Part shown: piece by piece, positions 1-9,672 of the stretch
How positions within the stretch are numbered: position 1 is the first letter of the stretch
How the letters are laid out: each line of letters opens with the position of its first letter
NCBI GenBank assembly: GCA_910591455.2
Contig: OU342816.1
Span: 4,048,476-4,112,475, forward strand
Direction of reading: 5' to 3'
DNA: 64,000 bases
Origin: Pholis gunnellus
Lineage: Eukaryota; Chordata; Actinopteri; Perciformes; Pholidae
Position numbers and translations under genes: made by a program
Notes under the pieces: model-generated
The model's input: the letters and a program-made list of their open reading frames with translations, nothing else
What the model was told of the DNA's origin: nothing
Database searches by the model: none

Positions 1-1181
1 TTGCAGATTGTTGCATAATCTCCGTGTCAAACAAACGTTTATGATTCTTACAGGTTGAGTTCATCAAGATAATCTTCACCACTTTGATGATGTTTGAAGT
101 GTAAAGTAAGAAGCTAACGTTAGGCTATAAAGGAACTCCACCACGGTCACATGACCGTTGTGTAAGAGGTTGTGTAAACATAACCTTTAGATTTCGTTGT
201 TATTCCAGTAAAAACACATGATCTTAGTAGCGTTACATTTAAGATAATCCGTTATTAGCCCCGCAGTGGGGAAATGTACAGGATTACAGCAGCAGAGTCA
301 TACGGAGACGAAGTTTTAAGGCATTTGTTACGAGGATGAACCTCTCCGCTGAGCTGTTAAACATGTCGACTACCACCAGACTGTTGTAAACGTGAATGAA
401 GTCAAAGCTGTGAGTCTTTGTCATGGTGTTTGACGTTCTGAACATGAACACAGATAACGGAGTTGTTCATTAGGATACAAAACCAAAAGTTAGGTTTCAG
501 GAAAACATGTTTGGGCTTAAATAACAACGTTCACTTGGGTTTAGGCATTAAAACCTCACGTTCACCTCCACCATAAGAGGTTTCTTTGACATCTTATACT
601 GCGTCACTTGTTCTGATCGCTGCATAGTCACGTGAATGTGTTGAATTTGTTTGTCCGCTACGAAAAAGGCTCCTCCTTAACTTCCCGTTGGCTTTGTTCT
701 TCATCCTGAGCGACTCCTGAGCGACACAAATAAACCGGACAATTCGTGTCCATCTACACGAAACCAATAGATTCCATCTTGTGACTAAATTGGGCCACTT
801 GCTGATGTACTCCACCCACTCACTAACAGCACACAGATCTGGAAAGTACAACCAGCTCAGACTGCATTCTCCATCTTTGTCAAGTCCTCGTTTCTGTTGC
901 CAAACTCTGAGTTTAGCTGCTTAAAGTTCACCAAACCTGAACTACAGAGGTAGTAGAACAGAAAATATACGATTTGAGAGAAAATGTCGACACTTGTCTT
1001 TGTTTTCTTGTGTTAACCAGCCTTCATATTCCCCGATGACTTCAGTGTTTTCCTTCAGGTCGGACAGTCATTTTGGGTTCCTGAGTTGCGTCCCTCAACT
1101 GAACCTTGAGGCTGAACATCACGTCATTCCCCATTCCCCACCAGGACGTAAGCTGACTGAAGTTTAAGCATGAGAGGACAT

Positions 1182-1183
<2 letters not shown>

Positions 1184-1212
<29 letters not shown>
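1184..1212. repeat. (GT)n microsatellite
   Basis: Uninterrupted GT dinucleotides, about 14 units. Confidence 0.95.
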
Positions 1213-1214
<2 letters not shown>

Positions 1215-2329
1215 CTTGTTTGGATCCGACACATGAAAAACACAGCGGAGGAAAACGAGGCCTCCCGTTTCTTAATTATTTAAATCAAACAATTAACCAC
1301 GGCTGTCCTGGGAGAGGCTCTTTTCTCTGCTCATCCACAACAAACAACAACAGCCACTGTGCTGGGTGGAGTCTGGAGGACGGATCACATGGACAACACC
1401 GACCAATAGAGGGGAACGCTGGCTTTCTTTTTGTTGTAGTTTTTAATTATTAAAACAACTATTTTGGAGAGTGCAGGTGCTGTGCAGCTAAAAAAGAGCG
1501 GCATGATTCTTCTAAATTACAGCATCCTTTTGTTTTAGTGTAAGCACTCGGCTCAGTAATATTTAGAGGGTTATTTAACGTTCTCTCACTTCTCTATCTA
1601 GAACATGAAACCACTTGACACTGAACAGCTTCATCACTCAGGAGTTAGTTCGTGTGATGAAGGCTGTTAATTAAGAATATTTTGGTGCTACCGTGGATAA
1701 AAATACAAAAACTAACTTCTAACTCCTTATAGGTTTATTTAGGAAAAATATAGCAATATAATTACTTCTTTTTTTTGTTTTGTATAATGTGCATCCCATC
1801 ACTTTGTCTGAAGAAAGGCTTGATACTCTGTTCACATTGATTACATTGTATATTATGTATAATTCATAGGCTTCAACTGGAGAGCCGCTCCACAATTAAA
1901 CTTTGATGAAGACATGTACGACATTCTTTGTTATAGACCAACATGCTGTCTGCTAAAAGTATATCTGTAAATATTGACAAATGCACGTAAATAAAAGGTT
2001 TCCTCCTCTGAACTGAAAGTATGAGAATGACACATCAACAAACACATCAGACATTTTGCAATATTCAAATTGTACAAATAAATATATTATATCGTTAAAA
2101 TTGTAGTCGCCCTTTGTTGGTTTATTATCATTTTCTAACACATTTTTAATTCACTTATTTTTTTGCATGTACATTTTATGATTGTATTCTATTTGATTAG
2201 ATAGATAATATAACATGTTTTACTACTATTGCTCTTTTTATTTTTTTGTTAAATTGTTAAATTGTTAACTTGCTTCTGTCTTTTCTGTTGTTTTCTCGGT
2301 TCCACACTTGAAACTTGAAGCGCACGTTA

Positions 2330-2400
2330 AACTTCTCTGACCTCTGACCTGTATGAACGCTGCTACACAAATACAGTTTGATTGATTGATTGGTTTATTA
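2330..2400 (+). repeat. Retroposon-like 3' tail ending in TGATT repeats
   Basis: The sequence GCTGCTACACAAATACAG is followed by TTTGATTGATTGATTGG. Fish non-LTR elements commonly end in a similar block followed by a short tandem pentamer or tetramer. Only the tail is visible, and no upstream body is recognised. Confidence 0.5.
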
Positions 2401-3209
2401 CTTGAGTTTATTCCTTATTTGTTTTCATATGAAGTCATCTACCGTTTTGTGTGATGGCCTGTGAAAGACTCAGAGTCCTTTTCAGAGTATTATTTTATAT
2501 TTTTGTTCTTCATAGAAAGGTTTACCACATCAAAATAAATACAAAGAGGCATATTCTGTCCAATGCACGGGAAGATTTGGGTTTTCCTTATAAAGGCTTT
2601 TTGAAGGTGCCAATATTCTATTTATCAAATATCAATATCTTCATGGAGTCTGTGTTTCTTTGCACAAATATCATCCAAACCACAAGCAACAGCCCTGAAA
2701 CTCTTCAGTTCACCTCAAATTGAAAAGTCACTCTTCATCCAGCCGTCTGGACCAGAGGAGAAAACTTCTGACAGAAGATGAAGTTATGAATCGGGATATC
2801 TTGCGGCTGTAAAGGCCTCTATCTCGGGTTGCTCCGGTGGGGATCGGGGGCCCGAGCTGCTGTTGTACGACAGAGAAAAGCAGCTTCTTAACAAACACGC
2901 ACAGAAATCAATAGTATCATAACAGCCGATATTTATTATTCATTAATAACGAGTTTATGGGCCAAAGCCACCTGCTGAGCCGAGGAGAGAGGAGACGAAA
3001 CATATAGGAAACATGTTTATGTGTATCTGATGGCTCTCTGGTTCCAACTGAAGTCACATTTGTTTACAGATGTCTGTTTTCATATAATATATGAAATATA
3101 TTATATATATTCCTCTGTGAATGAACACTGTAAAAAGTGAGGCTGTGCAGATCATCATGCACAGCTGCTTTTATTTTGTAGGTTCCCACTATTTCTGCTC
3201 TTGTAGGAT

Positions 3210-3285
3210 GTTTTTTTTTTTTTTTTACTCATAAAACACTTTGTTAGAATCGCTCTATAAATAATAATAATAATGATAATAAGTA
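3210..3285 (+). repeat. Retroposon-like tail (T-run, then CTATAAATAATAATAA)
   Basis: A 16-base T run is followed by AAAACACTTTGTTAGAATCG and then CTATAAATAATAATAA. This resembles the 'CACTTTGTAA...CTATAAATAAA' ending shared by many fish LINE/SINE-type elements; a clearer example is at 13970-14035. The body is not recognisable. Confidence 0.45.
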
Positions 3286-3532
3286 TTAATAGATTTGTTT
3301 TTAAATCTTTTGTGTCTTGTACTTCCAAAATAATGCGTCATGAGGAGAGGGTTTCATGAACACAAGTGGACTGCACATATCCCCCATAATGCACTGCTTT
3401 GCAATGTAAAATGGACAATTATTTTTTTTGCTGTTCTCTTTAGCTCTTATGCTGCAGCTTTGGATTATTGGTTAATTATGTGACATGAATGTTAGTATGT
3501 TCAAATATTATATTAAATATTAATATATATCT

Positions 3533-3558
3533 CTATATATATATATATATATATATAG
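3533..3558. repeat. (AT)n microsatellite
   Basis: About 12 AT units following a longer AT-rich lead-in from about 3515. Confidence 0.9.
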
Positions 3559-4139
3559 ATATATTCCTGTCATGTGAAATAAGTTTAGATGTGCAAATAT
3601 TCTCTATGATTGTAAAAAAAGAGAGTAATATTCGATTACTACAGAGCATTGAGGATGATGTATTTAATGTATTTTTTAAATGTCTTTGAGGCTTTTTGTT
3701 TTCCTTCTGAAATGTGCACGTGCTAGTGTTTCATACGCTGATTGCAGCAGTTTTAAACTCAACATGTTTGCGTTTATGTGACTTTTCAGGCCAACAAAAA
3801 GAATAAAAAAGATAAAGAAGTCAAAATTTCCCAAAAGTCCAGATGTTGAAAACACAATTTAGACCTTCGTCTTGAGTTTAAGGAGAGTTTAGAGCCAAAC
3901 ACGTCACTGAGTTATACATTGGTTTTGGTTTATAGTGCGTTAGGCGGACCAGGACCTCTTGTGTTCTTCTGGGGAAAATAAAATGATCTTTGTTGAAATT
4001 AGCACAATATCCTTCTTTCAGTTTCAACTGCCTGAACTAAATGAAGAGAAGAGCTAGTGTTTGAGCGGGAAGAGAAGCTCCTGTTTGATTCATTTGTCTA
4101 CATAACTGTATATTACTTTTTGCTGGACATGTTTTCTGG

Positions 4140-4400
4140 TGGTTCTTTGTGGGCTCCGCCCTCTGAGCGTTCAGGCTGGAGCTCCCTCACGCGATACAGA
4201 CACAGAGTAGAGTCTTCATAGCCGGAGAAGTTGATCAATATTAGAGTCACTCAAGTATCAAATCCTATTCATCACCGCCGGGAAGCAGCTTTCAGACGGA
4301 CGGACCTCCTTCACCTCCACGCGGCTCCTGTTTCACAGCAGCTGCTCTCTGCGCGAGCGCACCGACTCTTTCCACGGACACGCGAGCTCATGTTGCAGAG
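4140..4400. other. GC-richer block, unexplained
   Basis: This block is clearly richer in G+C and CpG than the AT-rich DNA on both sides. It contains GGGCTCCGCCCTCTG and later GCGCGAGCGCACCG. A 61-codon frame inside it (4231-4416) matches no protein I know. It may be an old interspersed repeat or a small CpG-rich regulatory region. I cannot decide from one copy. Confidence 0.3.
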
Positions 4401-4624
4401 TCCATTAAATCTTTAAAAGAAGAAATGACTAACACCTCTATCAGCAAGCAAGGTGTGCTGGTGAGAAAAAGCAGATCGATGTATATGCTTTAAATAAATG
4501 TTTTATAGTAAATATGATTTTTAAAATGTCCATCAGACCCCAAAATATCAGCTTTTTTTGTTTATTTCGATTTCTTTTCTTTTCTAAAGAAAGTGTGCGA
4601 GAGGAGGAAGTAAAACGTGCACGG

Positions 4625-4630
4625 TTTATT
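4625..4630 (-). terminator. Candidate polyadenylation signal AATAAA for pou4f
   Basis: TTTATT on the plus strand reads AATAAA on the minus strand, about 1.5 kb past the pou4f stop codon. A second copy lies at 4561-4566. In AT-rich DNA such hexamers occur by chance, so this is only a candidate end for the transcript. Confidence 0.3.
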
Positions 4631-5268
4631 TCAGCTTCTGTCGCTTACACAGACACATTAAAGCACACTTTCACAAATGAAATGTTTTTTTTCTTCTCCA
4701 AAATAAATTAAGTTCAAATAAATATAAAGAAAATAAACCAAAAAAAACGTTTTCTCAGAAAAAATTAAGTATAAATAAGGCCGATTATTTCCCTTCATCG
4801 AAATATCTACAAAGTGCGCTCCACAAAGGTGTCAGTGATATTAACAATAATAATGCAAAATGATTCATTTTATGAGGACACAAAGAGGGGAGATCAACAA
4901 CCAATAGGTAATAATAATAAATACATACAAAATAATGATAATCAAATAATAAATAATCATAATTTGATTGTCAAAGCATCCTTGCAGTGAACTTGATCAT
5001 ACAACAGTTTACACATCAGTGACTTTTCTATTTCATCTTTAAACTGGTGGAAAAACCAAACAATAACACATTCAGAAATAAAATCAATGAATTGATCTAC
5101 TCGACTTTTTTTTGTTTTTGTTTTCGTGTGTTTTTAAATCACCATGAACGTGCCAACACTTGCATAATGAGGTAGCCACACAGCTATATACCGTGTGAAT
5201 GTGTGTATTCGTGCGCGTGTGTTTGTGTGTGTGTGTGTGTCTCTTCTTATTGCAATGCATTCACTTGA

Positions 5269-5289
5269 GGGGGGAGGGGGGGGGGGGGG
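5269..5289. repeat. G-rich homopolymer tract
   Basis: About 20 bases, all G except one A, lying just after a (TG)n tract at 5221-5240. It is within the probable pou4f 3' UTR, where the transcript would carry a C run. Confidence 0.9.
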
Positions 5290-6133
5290 CATATTTCTGG
5301 AGCCATAGCGCGCAGAAAACTCCCCCTGATGAGTAAACCCTGCAATGGATTACAGAGTTATTGTCCGACAGGTTCAATAATTTCGTTCAATCTGCCCTCC
5401 CCCCAAAACAATGTATAATAAACTAAAACAAAACAACTACTGAAATCCCGACAGAAACAAACACGTGGGAGAAAAGAGCCAATACATTTCAAAGAGCTTT
5501 TCCACACACGGAGGTGCAACGTATTCACAGATATGTACAATGATAAATATAAAAAAGCTATTCCGACTAAGGATTCCCGTCATTATTATGCTTATTATTA
5601 TTTTTTTGTACAATAATTGCCATATGAATGGATGAGACGGTTGTTCCTCCTCTTTTTTTATCTGATGGTCTCGCGGATCTCTGCGGAGAAGCATCAACAT
5701 TTGAGAGTCTCAAGTTTTTGGACAGGGTCTCAGTCTTTGTCCCGGTCCCGGTGCTCCGTCTCCACCGTCAGAATTATAATAATAATTAAAAAAAGGTACA
5801 CCGTTGAATCCAGCTGTTAATGAAGCTGCACGAGGCTGTAAACACAACAAAAGGTTCCTGGTTTTACTGAGTGGAGGCCAGTGGAGGTCAGTGGTCCAAA
5901 CCAGTTACTCTGAATACTTTCTCCTCCTGCAACACTGTGATGAACGTAACAGGACGTTTAGTCCAGGGTTCAGCCCGAGACATCAGAAGCGTTTCATGCT
6001 TCAGACTAAGAGACGAGATGACTCGGTAACATGTGATGTTGTTGAATGGTTGTGAGTCGGACAGGTCCGGTACCATCAGCAGGCCGAACGGTGTACCTTG
6101 TTTCTCTGACAGTGTGCAGCAGCAGTGATGGTC

Positions 6134-7060
6134 TTAGTGCGTCGCAGAAAACTTCATTCGTTTCTGCTTTTGCCTCTGATTGCAAAACCAAACCCGGACC
6201 ACGTTCTTTTTCAGGTCCAGTTTCTCGGCGATGGCGGCGATCTTCTCCGACGAGGGCCTCGGCTGCACCGCGAAGTAGGCCTCCAGGGAGCGCTTCTCCG
6301 GGGCCGCGATGGACGTTCGTTTCCTCTTCTTGTCCCCCCCGTTGAAGATCTCCGGCTTGGACATCTTCTCCCTCTGCGCCCGCTCCGCCTCCTCCAGCCA
6401 GGCCTCCAGGATCGGCTTCAGGGCCACCATGTTGTTGTGCGACAGCGTCAGGGACTCGAACCTGCAGATGGTGCTCTGGCTCAGACACCCGACCCCGGGG
6501 ATCTTCAGGTTGGCCAGCGCCGAGCCCACGTCCGCCTGCGTCACCCCGAGTTTGATCCGCCTCTGTTTGAACCTCTCGGCGAACGACTCCAGCTCCCGTG
6601 GGTCCGGCTCCGAGTCCAGGCCGCCCCCCAGGGAGCTGTGGGACAGCGCGTGCTGGTGCATGTTCATGGACTGCTGATGGTGGTGGTGGTGGTGCTGCAT
6701 GTGGTTGATGGCCGACATGTGGGCGGCGTGGGCGGTGTGCGAGGCCGAGGAGCAGACATCCGAGCCCGTCATGCCTCCCAGGGAGATGCCCGGCGTGAGG
6801 TGGTCCAGCAGGTCGCCGTCCAGGCCCTGAGCCGACTGGTGGTGCCCCGGGTGGTGGTGGGAGGTGAGCACGGACGGGTGGTGCAGGTGCGCGGAGGAGG
6901 AGTTCGGGGTGCAGGCCATGCTGGTCATGGTGGTCATGGTGTGGTAGGTCGCGTCCGGTTTGAACGGGTGGCTCTTCTGGGCCACGATGTCCACCGCGGC
7001 CAGAGCCTCGGCTCTCTGCAGCAGAGTCTCATCGAAGCCGGCGAAGATGTTGCCCTGAAG
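6134..7060 (-). CDS. pou4f1-like: pou4f exon 2 (residues 41-348 and stop)
   Basis: The exon begins CTTCAGGGCAAC immediately after a minus-strand acceptor, CTCCTCCGCAG. That acceptor has a pyrimidine tract and a plausible branch sequence CTAAC about 25 nt upstream. The open frame extends 19 codons further upstream to an in-frame ATG at 7117, but those codons lie in the intron and do not resemble POU4. The exon encodes the POU-IV box, His-rich linker, whole POU-specific domain and whole homeodomain, and stops at 6136-6134. The linker contains two other His clusters (HHHP, HH) besides the H6 run. The DNA is clearly GC-rich relative to the flanking AT-rich sequence. Confidence 0.96.
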   Translation of the reverse strand, partial: LQGNIFAGFDETLLQRAEALAAVDIVAQKSHPFKPDATYHTMTTMTSMACTPNSSSAHLHHPSVLTSHHHPGHHQSAQGLDGDLLDHLTPGISLGGMTGSDVCSSASHTAHAAHMSAINHMQHHHHHHQQSMNMHQHALSHSSLGGGLDSEPDPRELESFAERFKQRRIKLGVTQADVGSALANLKIPGVGCLSQSTICRFESLTLSHNNMVALKPILEAWLEEAERAQREKMSKPEIFNGGDKKRKRTSIAAPEKRSLEAYFAVQPRPSSEKIAAIAEKLDLKKNVVRVWFCNQRQKQKRMKFSATH

Positions 7061-8234
7061 CTGCGGAGGAGCGGAGGGAGGCCGGTTAGAGCTAATCAAC
7101 ACGTTATAACAGTTCAAACTTATATTTCCATATCCAATAATAATCCTTATGTTAAATATGAATTATTCTAATTTATTTGGAAAGACATTAATGTTGAAAT
7201 TATGTGGAAAACAAAATAAATTAATTCAAGTTTTAATTCAAAATGATAAGCAACGAAAATACATACATATTCACTACAGACATGATCATCAAAAAGTTCT
7301 TATTTATTTTGTAACTTTAAATATCACAAAACGTTGTATTATTTTACACTATTTTCCCACGTGAAAGCTGTTCGATTATCTTTGGAATAAAGCAGCCTAT
7401 TTGTTTTAAGACAATAATTAAAATAATACAAATTCACGTGACTTTAAATTAATTTTCTTGATTCTCAGAAAATGAAATCTAACGCAGCTCCATCAGCGTG
7501 AGTGTGTCAGACAGCGCGGATGGATATTCATTTAAAATTCATATTTACGATCTCCTGAATAATTTCTACGGACAATGAAATGAGACCAGTTTGAATATGA
7601 ATGGGGAAAATATGAGATAACGCGCGCTCAGAGAATCCTCCTTCATCTTTTATCCTCTTTTATGACTCACACTCACGGCTTCTCACACACGCATCTGCGC
7701 GTCTTTACGCACCGACTTCGTGCCTTATTTAGGCCGCTGGTGCTGCCTGATCCTTTCCATCATATCCATTATATTTAATTCAATATCTCATCTGATATTT
7801 TGTTTGTTTAGTTTTACATTGTAACCATTCTGTGTCCAAACATGACACCTCTCTTGGTCTGATTTCTGACTTTAGTAACACAAATATGATTTTTATGATC
7901 CAAAAAAACAGGTTTAGTTATATTCTGTCAACTGATGTGGGCTCCATATTCTAACTGAATCACAACGTGTCACCTCTAATCATTTGTAAAAGTTATCACA
8001 TTGACCAGACCGAGTCTTTTCTTTATTCTATATAAGTCATTTCTCCAGTGTTTCCCCTCACACTGTGGAGGTCTTGGTTGGAGCTGCAGGAGGAGACAGA
8101 CGCGTCGGACTCACCGATGGATTGGGCAGACAGGCCCGGCGGATCGCCTCCGAGCTGGAGTGCAGAGGATTGTATTTGGGCTCGTGGAGGATCGGGTGCA
8201 TACTGAAAGGCTGCTTGCTGTTCATTGACATCAT
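6134..8234 (-). CDS. pou4f1-like: POU class 4 (Brn3-type) homeobox transcription factor, two exons, 348 aa
   Basis: Join of 8115-8234 and 6134-7060 on the minus strand, spliced in phase 0. The product is a nuclear DNA-binding regulator; in vertebrates this family specifies sensory neurons, retinal ganglion cells and hair cells. Residues 1-40 start MMSMNSKQPF and include the SSSEAIRRACLP block typical of POU4 exon 1. The POU-IV box RAEALAAVDI is at about 56-65, followed by HPFKPDATYHTM. A His-rich linker carries six consecutive His at about 163-168. The POU-specific domain is at about 190-267 and the homeodomain at 284-343, with WFCN at 331-334 (Cys50). The end is KRMKFSATH. The motifs AQREKM and FNGGDKKRKR, and the KFSAT tail, match POU4F1 better than POU4F2 or POU4F3. 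Length (348 aa) is nearer POU4F3 (about 338) than human POU4F1 (about 420), because the Gly/Ala-rich tracts are absent. Family membership is certain; assignment among pou4f1, a pou4f1 duplicate or a fourth vertebrate paralogue is inference. Confidence 0.96.
7061..8114 (-). other. pou4f intron, with a possible regulatory island
   Basis: The intron is bounded by GTGAGT (8114-8109) and CAG (7063-7061). Its part nearest exon 2 (about 7100-7470) is very AT-rich and contains two CACGTG E-boxes (about 7360 and 7436). Its middle (about 7480-7770) is less AT-biased, has no simple repeats and contains several ATTCAT/ATGAAT motifs, for example GATATTCATTTAAAATTC near 7522. That block is the best candidate for an intronic enhancer, but this is inference. 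The remainder, 7770-8060, shows no recognisable element. Confidence 0.8.
8115..8234 (-). CDS. pou4f1-like: pou4f exon 1 (coding part, residues 1-40)
   Basis: Reading down from 8234 the minus strand gives ATGATGTCAATGAACAGC, which encodes MMSMNS, the conserved POU4 N-terminus. I chose the first ATG at 8234 because POU4F1 and POU4F3 begin MM, and it has an A at -3. The exon runs 40 codons to Ser40 and ends at a consensus donor, GTGAGT, at 8114-8109. It contains HEPKYNPLHSSSEAIRRACL, the exon-1 signature of the family. The next residue after the intron is Leu of LQGNIF, so the splice is phase 0, as in other vertebrate POU4 genes. Confidence 0.93.
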
Positions 8235-8409
8235 GATTGCGGATCTGAAGTGGGGGTCCTTGTACGTCTTCCTGGGTCAGCTCCGTCTTTGGGAGATATT
8301 TTTCTCTTTAAAAAAAAAAGAAGAAGAAAACCCGAAAAAGTGGTAGAGTCAGATTAAAAACCAAACCGGAAACAGAGAAGGAGAGGTAACTCCTGCGCTC
8401 CTGCGGGTC

Positions 8410-8520
8410 TCCTGTCTCCTCTCCGCCTGACACTGACTTCTATAATAGAGATGCTGCTCGCCTCCAGCTCCTATATTGGAGCGCCGCCTCGCGAGGCTCC
8501 TCCTCATTGGTGGACGCTCC
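8410..8520 (-). promoter_or_regulatory. Probable pou4f core promoter
   Basis: Upstream of the pou4f ATG the minus strand carries two CCAAT boxes (ATTGG on the plus strand at 8475-8479 and 8506-8510). A weak TATA-like TATTATA lies at about 8447-8441, some 30 bases downstream of the nearer CCAAT box. The surroundings, 8380-8640, are GC- and CpG-rich compared with flanking DNA. A transcription start near 8410-8415 would give a 5' UTR of about 180 nt. The start site is inferred, not shown by the sequence. Confidence 0.45.
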
Positions 8521-8644
8521 CTCCCCCCCTCCCCCCTGGTTGCCTCCGCCAATTGCGTGAGGCTCCCCCTGCTGTAGCCACGCCCCCTCGCCTTTCTCGC
8601 TGGAGATAAGAAGCGAGGAAGGATGCTGACTGGTTGCACTGTAA

Positions 8645-8692
8645 AAAAATAAATACATATTTACATATATATGTAAATATGTATTTATTTTT
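8645..8692. repeat. Perfect 48-bp AT-rich palindrome
   Basis: Every base from 8645 to 8668 pairs with its partner from 8692 to 8669, giving two 24-bp arms with no spacer. The half-site includes AAATACATATTTACATA. The palindrome lies about 130-200 bp upstream of the probable pou4f promoter and is followed by a further AT-rich run to about 8740. It could form a cruciform, be the remnant of a MITE end, or be a chance expansion of an AT-rich tract. Confidence 0.95.
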
Positions 8693-8897
8693 GTATTTTA
8701 TTTTATTTTTTAATGTATATACACACACATATTTGTTGAAATAACAGAAAATCAACACCTGGAGAAAAGAGGCAGTTGCACAGAGACTCATCGAAGTTGA
8801 TCTAAAAGTTAAATAAAGATTAGCATCAGTGAGATTTAAAGAAATGTATTAGTTTGTGTTTCAGAGTCCCATACTCATTTAAATACTGTCATGATCA

Positions 8898-8934
8898 CCC
8901 CCCCCCCCCCCACACACACACACACACACACACA
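8898..8934. repeat. Poly-C plus (CA)n compound microsatellite
   Basis: A run of about 13 C is followed by about 12 CA units. A second (CA)n at 9102-9148 and a C9(CA)5 tract at 9281-9300 make the first kilobase upstream of pou4f unusually microsatellite-dense. Confidence 0.93.
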
Positions 8935-9101
8935 AATGTCTTAATTGAACAACAATTATTTTGAGATATTTTGGCCTGAAAACATTCGAAGAGATGAGAT
9001 ATTCGTGTTGCTTTTCATTCTTTATGCATCTGTACAATACGTCATGAGTACAAACAGCAAATATGACTGGAAGCAATTAATCTGTAGGGTGAGAGTGTGA
9101 G

Positions 9102-9108
9102 ACACACG

Positions 9109-9148
<40 letters not shown>
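9102..9148. repeat. (CA)n microsatellite
   Basis: About 22 CA units, with one CG interruption near the start. Confidence 0.93.
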
Positions 9149-9151
<3 letters not shown>

Positions 9152-9159
9152 ATTCAGCT

Positions 9160-9545
9160 GAAATGATTAATTGATGGAAGACGCGCAGGAATTCCTCTGC
9201 CTGAACCCCATTCACTTTCTTGGCAATTAATACATTAATTAATCATTAAGCTTCATTTACTTTGTGGCTGTAGAAAGGACCCCCCCCCCACACACACACA
9301 CTTCTCTCAATTAAAGAATAAACAGGCCTGAACGGGAACTAAAGAGCACGAGCAGCAGACGATGAAATATTTACCGATGAACCTCGCGAGGTCAGCGGGG
9401 CAGCAGCTTGTCAATCAAAAAAAGGGGGATTTCCGGCGGGCAGACACGCGCGCGACAACACGGAATAATTATCCCAATAATCACCTAAAGGCGCTCCCAG
9501 AGGGGGGGCTCCAGGTAAGACCGCTTTGGAGGGATTATCGGGCTG
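9160..9545. promoter_or_regulatory. Candidate upstream conserved element of pou4f
   Basis: This is mixed-composition sequence about 1 kb upstream of the pou4f start and rich in homeodomain-type cores. Examples are AATACATTAATTAATCATTA near 9228 and GGAATAATTATCCCAATAAT near 9461. It also contains GC-rich stretches such as CCGGCGGGCAGACACGCG. The only simple repeats are a short C/CA tract at 9281-9300 and the AAT-rich tract that follows at 9553. The call rests on texture and position; alignment to other fish would decide it. Confidence 0.35.
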
Positions 9546-9552
9546 TTGGTAC

Positions 9553-9672
9553 ATAATAATAATAATAATAGTAATATTAATAATGATAACAATGATAAAC
9601 CATAATAATACTATATAATAATCATAACAATCATAATAGTCACGATAATAATAGCAATAATAAATATTTGAA
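9553..9672. repeat. AAT-rich imperfect trinucleotide tract
   Basis: Degenerate AAT/ATA repeats with interruptions run over about 120 bp. Confidence 0.8.

Larger units (their letters stand above)
1..4139. other. AT-rich intergenic sequence downstream of pou4f
   Basis: No coding exon is recognisable. Short open frames are interrupted and low-complexity. Identifiable content is a (TG)n microsatellite at 1184-1212, a retroposon-like tail at 2330-2400, a T-run plus AAT-rich tail at 3210-3285 and an (AT)n tract at 3533-3558. The stretches 1-1183 and 1213-2329 and the block 3560-4139 hold nothing I can name. Confidence 0.7.
4560..6133 (-). other. Probable pou4f 3' UTR and downstream sequence
   Basis: No other gene is visible downstream of the pou4f stop. 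The first canonical AATAAA signals I find on the minus strand are at 4630-4625 and 4566-4561 (TTTATT on the plus strand), so a 3' UTR of about 1.5 kb is plausible. The block is AT-rich and contains a (TG)n tract near 5221-5240 and a G-rich tract at 5269-5289. The segment 5340-6130 has no simple repeats and mixed composition, as expected of a UTR. The polyadenylation site is inferred; earlier non-canonical signals cannot be excluded. Confidence 0.45.

Noticed and set aside
7061..7117. In-frame ATG at 7117 as the pou4f start
   Set aside because: The 19 codons lie upstream of a good splice acceptor and do not resemble POU4; a family-typical exon 1 with consensus donor exists at 8115-8234.
6125..7171. 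348-codon plus-strand open frame opposite pou4f exon 2
   Set aside because: It is the antisense shadow of the GC-rich pou4f coding exon; the minus strand carries an unmistakable POU domain and homeodomain.
8027..8034. TATA box (TATATAAG) near pou4f
   Set aside because: It is on the plus strand inside the intron and has no associated gene in that direction.
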